From Gammaproteobacteria bacterium RIFCSPHIGHO2_12_FULL_63_22 (GTDB taxonomy: Bacteria; Pseudomonadota; Gammaproteobacteria; Xanthomonadales; Xanthomonadaceae): a stretch of DNA of 64,000 nt. The DNA is taken from assembly GCA_001801685.1 (NCBI GenBank), contig MGYJ01000090.1, positions 62,001 to 126,000 of the forward strand. The letters are read 5' to 3'. Below the pieces are notes generated by a model. The model made no database searches. It saw only the letters and a program-made list of their open reading frames with translations, and was not told the DNA's origin. Shown in pieces: positions 59,520 to 64,000 of the stretch; position 1 is the first letter of the stretch, and each line of letters begins with the position of its first letter. A program made the translations under genes and the position numbers.

Positions 59520-59819
59520 ATGACCAAATCAGAACTCATCGAGATACTGTCGCGGCGCCAGGCCCACCTGAAGGCCGACGACGTGGACATGGCAGTGAAG
59601 ACGCTGCTCGAGATGATGAGCAACGCGTTGACCGAAGGCGAGCGGATCGAGATTCGCGGCTTCGGCAGTTTTTCCCTTCATTTCCGTCCGCCACGCCTGG
59701 GACGCAATCCCAAGACCGGCGATTCCGTGGCGCTGCCCGGAAAGTACGTCCCCCATTTCAAGCCCGGCAAAGAACTTCGCGACCGCGTCAATGGCGGCGA
59801 AGAATCTTCCCCGCGCTGA
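59520..59819 (+). CDS. ihfB: integration host factor subunit beta
   Basis: IHF-beta pairs with IHF-alpha to bend DNA sharply. The 99-residue protein begins [18 protein letters not shown] and has the DNA-binding arm [30 protein letters not shown] with the intercalating Pro in the arm. The start at 59520 matches the family; the track start adds nine residues. It follows rpsA after a terminator, the standard rpsA-ihfB order, and precedes lapA by 39 bases. Confidence 0.97.
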   Translation: MTKSELIEILSRRQAHLKADDVDMAVKTLLEMMSNALTEGERIEIRGFGSFSLHFRPPRLGRNPKTGDSVALPGKYVPHFKPGKELRDRVNGGEESSPR

Positions 59820-59858
59820 TTCCTTCGCCCGTTGCGGGCGAACCCACCCTGGCTGCCG

Positions 59859-60143
59859 ATGCGCCTGATCAAATCCCTCATTGCCTTGTGCTTCGTCGCC
59901 ATGGGCGTCATTTTTGGCGCGCTCAACCGGCAGGACGTGCATGTCGACTTGTGGTTCCGCGGCTTCGATGGTCGCCTGGGCCTGGTGCTGCTTACCGTGT
60001 TGCTGCTGGGCGCCTTGCTCGGTGGGCTCGCGGTGACCGCGGGCGTCGTATGGCCGATGCGCAGGCGCTTGGGCCGCGACCACCGCACCCAGTCAGGGCC
60101 CGACGCCAACGAGATTTCCAACGACGGTGGTGACTCCCGATGA
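59859..60143 (+). CDS. lapA: LapA family (YciS-like) inner membrane protein
   Basis: The 94-residue protein has two membrane helices (LIALCFVAMGVIFGALN and VLLTVLLLGALLGGLAVTAGVVW) separated by a short loop HVDLWFRGFDGR, and a charged cytoplasmic tail. It fits LapA (DUF1049), which acts with LapB in LPS assembly. The ATG at 59859 (MRLIKSLIALC) is preferred over the TTG at 59832. The stop overlaps the lapB start (ATGA). Confidence 0.92.
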   Translation: MRLIKSLIALCFVAMGVIFGALNRQDVHVDLWFRGFDGRLGLVLLTVLLLGALLGGLAVTAGVVWPMRRRLGRDHRTQSGPDANEISNDGGDSR

Positions 60144-61312
60144 TGACGCATGCCGCCTGGCTGCTTTTGATTCCCGCCGCCGCCGCAGCAGGTTGGCTGG
60201 CCGGGCGTCGTGGCGGTGAAATCAAGGGCGGTGCGCGGGTGTCGCGCTTGTCCAACACTTACTTCCGCGGCCTGAACTACCTGCTGAACGAACAGCAGGA
60301 CAAGGCGATCGAAATATTCCTGCAAATTGCAGAAGTCGACAAAGATACGGTGGAAACCCAGTTCGCCCTGGGCCATCTCTTCCGTCGCCGGGGTGAGGTA
60401 GACCGCGCAATCCGGATGCACCAGAGCCTGGTAGCCAGGCACGGCCTGAGCGAAGAACAGAAGACCCGCGCGGTGCTCGCCCTGGGCGAGGACTACATGC
60501 GCGCCGGGCTGCTCGATCGCGCCGAGACGCTGTTCACCGACTTGGTGCAAATGGGCGTGCATGCGCCCCAGGCCCTGCGCCAGCTGATCGCGATCTACCA
60601 GTTTGAACGCGACTGGTACAAGGCGATCGAACACGCGCTGCAATACGAGAAGACGTCGGGCGAGCCGATGGGCAAGATCATTGCGCATTTCCATTGCGAG
60701 CTTGCGGAAAAGGCTCGCCTGGAAAATCGCAGTGACCTGGCGCGCGAAGAAATCGGCAACGCCTATGCGGCCGACAGCCACAGCGTGCGGGCCGGCGTCA
60801 TCGAAGGCCGGCTTGAATTGGCTGAAGGCAATGACGCCGCCGCGATTCGCTCGTTCGAACGAGTGGCGCGCCACGACATCGAATTCCTGCCGGAGATCCT
60901 CGGCCCGTTGCTGGCCTGCTACGAGCGCCGCGGCGAAACCGCGCGCGCGCGCGGCTTCCTGCAGGAAATGATCGAGCACTATCCCGGCGTGTCTCCGGTG
61001 CTTGCGCTCGCCCAGCTCATCCAGCGCGATGAAGGCATCGGCCCCGCCCAGGCCTTCCTGGCCCGCCAGTTGCAGCAGCGCCCTTCGGTGCGCGGCGAGG
61101 CGGCTTTGATCGACCTGAGCATCGACAACCCCGGCGATGACCCGGCCGAATCGCTGCGTACGCTCAAGCAGATCACCGACCAGTTGGTCGTGCGCACCAA
61201 CAGCTACCGCTGCCAACGCTGCGGTTTCGGCGCGCGGGCCCACCATTGGCAATGCCCCAGCTGCAAGCACTGGGGAAGCATCAAGCCCCTGCACAGCGCG
61301 GCAGGCGACTGA
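60140..61312 (+). CDS. lapB: lipopolysaccharide assembly protein LapB
   Basis: LapB (YciM) lets FtsH degrade LpxC and so limits LPS synthesis. The 390-residue protein has an N-terminal membrane anchor (AAWLLLIPAAAAAGWLAG), a series of TPR repeats (about 45-330, e.g. LNYLLNEQQDKAIEIFLQIAEVD) and a C-terminal rubredoxin-type iron or zinc site. Its four cysteines are at 358, 361, 372 and 375 (CQRCGF, CPSCKHWGS). The ATG at 60140 overlaps lapA. It directly precedes surface-polysaccharide genes. Confidence 0.96.
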   Translation: MMTHAAWLLLIPAAAAAGWLAGRRGGEIKGGARVSRLSNTYFRGLNYLLNEQQDKAIEIFLQIAEVDKDTVETQFALGHLFRRRGEVDRAIRMHQSLVARHGLSEEQKTRAVLALGEDYMRAGLLDRAETLFTDLVQMGVHAPQALRQLIAIYQFERDWYKAIEHALQYEKTSGEPMGKIIAHFHCELAEKARLENRSDLAREEIGNAYAADSHSVRAGVIEGRLELAEGNDAAAIRSFERVARHDIEFLPEILGPLLACYERRGETARARGFLQEMIEHYPGVSPVLALAQLIQRDEGIGPAQAFLARQLQQRPSVRGEAALIDLSIDNPGDDPAESLRTLKQITDQLVVRTNSYRCQRCGFGARAHHWQCPSCKHWGSIKPLHSAAGD

Positions 61313-62332
61313 GTGTTGCCGAGTCTGTCGAACCTGACTGGATTCGTGGCCGCGGCCATTGCGAGTGGACTGCTGACGGCGGCATGGATCCACTTCGCGA
61401 ACCGTAGGCAACTCCTCGACCTGCCGGGCGCGCGGCGCGTGCACGATATTCCCACGCCACGTGGAGGCGGAATTGGCATCGCCTTGCTGCTGACCGCCAC
61501 CTTGGCATGGCTCGATTCGCTGGAGATTCATCAGCCTTCGCTGGGGTGGGCCGCGGCGGGAATCGCGTTGTTTTCCGCGCTCGGCTTGTTCGACGACATT
61601 CGGCCGCTTCGGGCCCTGCCCAAGCTCGTCGTGCAATTGTTCGCAGCGGCGATGCTGGTATCAGTCATTCAAGCACCCATCGAACTGGGCTGGCTGGCCT
61701 GGCCGATTGCCATCCTGGCATGCGCCTACACGGTCAACCTGTTCAACTTCATGGATGGCAGCAACGGCCTGGTGGCCGTGCAGGGTCTCGTCATTTCGCT
61801 GGCTGTCGCGTGCTGGCCGGGCCAGGTCGGATGGCTCTCCGTAACAGGCTTCGTGATGGCCGGGGCCTGCGCCGGATTTCTGCCATTCAACCTGCCCAGG
61901 GCTCGGGTGTTCCTGGGCGATGTTGGCAGCCACGCCATTGGCGCGGGGGTTTTCGCACTTCTCCTGCTGTCCTGGAGCCAATCAGTGCTGGGGCTGGCGG
62001 AGTGTCTCCTGTTCGCCACGCCCGTCCTGATCGACACCGGCTACACACTGGTCCGCCGCGCCCTGGCCGGGCGTCCTGTCTGGCGCGCCCACCGCGAACA
62101 CCTTTACCAATACGCTGTCCGGAGTGGGCACAGTCATCTCGCCATTTGCCTCGCCTATGCTGCGTGGACCACAATCTCGATAGGTTTGGCCGCAATTGGC
62201 CTAAGTTTTCGTTCAAGTTTGGTTATGTGGTCTTTGTTTATCCTGAATTGGACCGCAGGAACCGCGATCTATTGCGGAATGAGGCGACATTGGTTGACTG
62301 CACGGATGCGCAGGGGAACGACGCGTGAATAA
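61313..62332 (+). CDS. undecaprenyl-phosphate sugar-1-phosphate transferase (WecA/WbpL/MraY family)
   Basis: The 339-residue polytopic membrane protein starts with GTG directly after the lapB stop. Family motifs are GLFDDIRPL (the Asp pair), NLFNFMDGSNGL, FLGDVGSHAIGAG and the cytoplasmic HREHLYQ. About ten helices are predicted. It transfers a sugar phosphate (GlcNAc, FucNAc or QuiNAc type) from UDP to undecaprenyl phosphate, starting O-antigen or capsule units. Sugar specificity cannot be read from sequence. It overlaps the next gene by eight bases, and a WbpL-WbpM type pairing is suggested. Confidence 0.93.
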   Translation: MLPSLSNLTGFVAAAIASGLLTAAWIHFANRRQLLDLPGARRVHDIPTPRGGGIGIALLLTATLAWLDSLEIHQPSLGWAAAGIALFSALGLFDDIRPLRALPKLVVQLFAAAMLVSVIQAPIELGWLAWPIAILACAYTVNLFNFMDGSNGLVAVQGLVISLAVACWPGQVGWLSVTGFVMAGACAGFLPFNLPRARVFLGDVGSHAIGAGVFALLLLSWSQSVLGLAECLLFATPVLIDTGYTLVRRALAGRPVWRAHREHLYQYAVRSGHSHLAICLAYAAWTTISIGLAAIGLSFRSSLVMWSLFILNWTAGTAIYCGMRRHWLTARMRRGTTRE

Positions 62333-64000
62333 GCGCTGGCCATGGCTGTCCAAATTGCCGCGCTTGCTCGTAGTGATGCACGACCTGTCCATGGTGGTGC
62401 TGACCTGGATGCTGCTCCGCTGGCTGGCCGGCCAGGCGGGGGCGCCGCCCTCGACCTTCCTTTTGCAGGAACTGGCCATCGTCGTGCTGGTACAGGGCAT
62501 CGTCTTCTGGCGCGTCGGCCTGTATCGCGGGGTCTGGCGCTTCGCCAGCATGCCCGACCTCGTCAATATCGCGAGCGCCGCCTTCATAGGCCTGTTGCTG
62601 ATCGTCCCCATCTTCATGGTCCTTGGAATGCTGCCCCAGGTGCCGCGCCGGGTCCTGGTGCCTTATCCGCCGTTCCTGATCGTCGGGCTGGGGCTGCCAC
62701 GACTGGTTTACCGGCTCTGGAAGGACAACAGCCTCGCCCTGTCGCGCAAGGCCGACGCCACGCGCGTCCTCATCCTCGGGGCAGGTCGCGCCGGTGAGAT
62801 GTTGCTGCGTGAACTCCGCGCGCAGGACCGCTATCACCCGGTTGGATTGCTTGACGACACGCGGGTGCTGAAGGGCGCCAAGATCCAGGGCGTGCAGGTG
62901 CTTGGCACCCTCGACGAACTGGCCCGGGTGGCGCGCGAAACAGCGGCGACGCTGCTGGTCATCACGATGCCGTCCGCCAACGCCGCGCAGATGCGCCGGG
63001 TGGTGGAGCTGTGCGATTCGACCGGCTTGCCATTCCGCAAGGTTTCGCGACTCACCGACCAGCTCGAACACAGCCAGGGCGGGTTCGAACTCCGCGAAGT
63101 TGCGATCGAAGACCTGCTCGGCCGCGAGCCCGTCCAGTTCGACTGGCAACTGGTGCGGGAATATTTTGGATCACGGGCGGTGATGATCACCGGGGCCGGC
63201 GGCTCCATCGGCTCCGAACTGGCACACCAGTGTGCGCAGGCCGGGGTCGCTCGGCTGGTACTGCTGGAGCGCGACGAACAATCACTCGAGGAGGTTACCC
63301 GCGCGATCCGCAACGATTTCCCGGGCCTGTTCCTGCAACCCGTGCTCGCGGACTGCGTTGACTCCGCCGCTTACCGAAGCGTGCTGCAGGGTGTCGATTT
63401 CGTCTTCCATGCCGCCGCCTGCAAGCAGGTGCCCATGCTCGAAGCGCAGGTGCGGGCAGCCATGCGCAACAATGTGCAAGTGACCGCCGTCGTGGCGCGC
63501 GCGTGCCGCGCAGCCAATGTGCGCAATTTCGTATTGATTTCCACCGACAAGGCGATCGAGCCGGTTAGCGTGCTGGGTGCCAGCAAGCGGCTGGCCGAGC
63601 TGGCCTGCCAGGCATTGTTCGTTGATGGCCCGACGTCGCTGGCCATCGTCCGGTTCGGCAACGTGCTCGATTCTGCCGGCAGCGTGGTGCCGCTCTTCCG
63701 CGAACAGATCGCGCGCGGCGGACCGGTCACCGTGACCCATCCGGACATCACGCGCTACTTCATGACCATCCCCGAGGCCTGCCAGCTGATTTTGCAGACC
63801 ACGCACCTGTCGCCCGCCACCACGTCGGTCTTTACCCTGGACATGGGCCAGCCCGTGGCCATCCGCGAGCTGGCCGAGCAGATGATCCGCCTCGCAGGCA
63901 AGCATCCCGGCACCGACATCGCCATCGAATTCACCGGGTTGCGCCCTGGGGAGAAACTGCACGAAACCGTCCTGCACCCCGAAGAACGCTATGCCCAGAC
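62325..64000 (+). CDS. nucleoside-diphosphate-sugar 4,6-dehydratase (WbpM/CapD/FlaA1 family; partial, 3' end outside window)
   Basis: About 558 residues are inside the window. The start is GTG at 62325, overlapping the previous gene by eight bases. Four N-terminal membrane helices precede an NAD-binding domain (VLILGAGRAGEMLL, about 145) and the catalytic SDR domain (MITGAGGSIGSELAHQ, about 287; FVLISTDKAIEPVSVLGASKR). The family normally has Met four residues before the catalytic Lys (VMGATKR), and here it is Leu. The reaction is expected to be 4,6-dehydration of a UDP-GlcNAc-type substrate for O-antigen or exopolysaccharide. Confidence 0.94.
   Translation, partial: MNKRWPWLSKLPRLLVVMHDLSMVVLTWMLLRWLAGQAGAPPSTFLLQELAIVVLVQGIVFWRVGLYRGVWRFASMPDLVNIASAAFIGLLLIVPIFMVLGMLPQVPRRVLVPYPPFLIVGLGLPRLVYRLWKDNSLALSRKADATRVLILGAGRAGEMLLRELRAQDRYHPVGLLDDTRVLKGAKIQGVQVLGTLDELARVARETAATLLVITMPSANAAQMRRVVELCDSTGLPFRKVSRLTDQLEHSQGGFELREVAIEDLLGREPVQFDWQLVREYFGSRAVMITGAGGSIGSELAHQCAQAGVARLVLLERDEQSLEEVTRAIRNDFPGLFLQPVLADCVDSAAYRSVLQGVDFVFHAAACKQVPMLEAQVRAAMRNNVQVTAVVARACRAANVRNFVLISTDKAIEPVSVLGASKRLAELACQALFVDGPTSLAIVRFGNVLDSAGSVVPLFREQIARGGPVTVTHPDITRYFMTIPEACQLILQTTHLSPATTSVFTLDMGQPVAIRELAEQMIRLAGKHPGTDIAIEFTGLRPGEKLHETVLHPEERYAQ

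Overview
The window is a 64 kb piece of a high-GC gammaproteobacterial chromosome. Gene order and protein families point to the Xanthomonadales (Xanthomonadaceae/Rhodanobacteraceae group). Supporting evidence: the E. coli-like order clpS-clpA-infA-aat ... trxB-ftsK-lolA-rarA-serS, the serC-pheA-hisC-aroA-cmk-rpsA-ihfB series, divergent rne/rluC, frequent GTG starts, and several conserved hypothetical proteins typical of that order. Nearly all of it is densely packed core genome. I see no phage, insertion sequence, integron or CRISPR array. Genus cannot be fixed without a database search.

Layout. 1-4.4 kb (minus): nudJ, mnmA and hflD in an overlapping operon, followed by acnA, which runs off the left edge. 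4.5-9.5 kb: the N-degron set clpS, clpA and aat around infA, with a REP-like inverted repeat bracketing the clpA terminator, then a FemAB/GNAT-like protein. 9.6-18.5 kb: trxB, ftsK, lolA, rarA, fluC/crcB, a small membrane protein, serS and a LysR regulator. 18.5-24.3 kb: a lone ExbD/TolR protein, tRNA-Ser(UGA), a LuxR-type response regulator, rne with a long structured leader, and rluC. 24.3-24.86 kb: a gene-free stretch holding two large inverted copies of a structured repeat. 24.9-27.5 kb: pterin dehydratase, nfuA, an anchored unknown protein and two cytochromes c. 27.7-35.3 kb: a tripartite-type RND operon (lipoprotein adaptor plus two unlike permeases, no outer-membrane channel). 35.3-38.7 kb: a four-gene overlapping operon with aguA and aguB (agmatine to putrescine), a TraB-family membrane protein and a BamE-like small protein. 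38.9-41.6 kb: a DUF1800/DUF1501 pair with a Tat signal. 41.7-48 kb: zinc-free L36, a TetR regulator with acyl-CoA-binding protein divergent from a two-domain fatty acyl-CoA reductase, an anchored Mrr-like nuclease, a PhaF-like phasin, an unknown conserved protein and a PHA-granule-region protein. 48-52.2 kb: a tail-anchored double-FHA protein and a five-PAS GGDEF-EAL protein. 52.2-59.8 kb: the amino-acid/translation supraoperon. 59.9-64 kb: lapA, lapB, a WecA-type glycosyltransferase and the start of a WbpM/CapD-type dehydratase, apparently the beginning of a surface-polysaccharide locus.

How the genes work together. Aat tags proteins with Leu/Phe, ClpS recognises the tag and ClpA unfolds the substrate for ClpP (encoded elsewhere). 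AguA and AguB form a two-step route to putrescine. The reductase, acyl-CoA-binding protein and TetR regulator look like a fatty-alcohol (possibly wax ester) module next to storage-granule proteins. SerC, PheA, HisC and AroA make serine and aromatic amino acids in one transcription direction with Cmk, S1 and IHF-beta. LapA and LapB control LPS synthesis just upstream of O-antigen-type genes.

No large undescribed multi-gene system is evident. The strongest candidate for something new is the pair of approximately 140-150 nt three-way-junction repeats at 24.36-24.83 kb. Their paired arms differ between copies by compensating changes.
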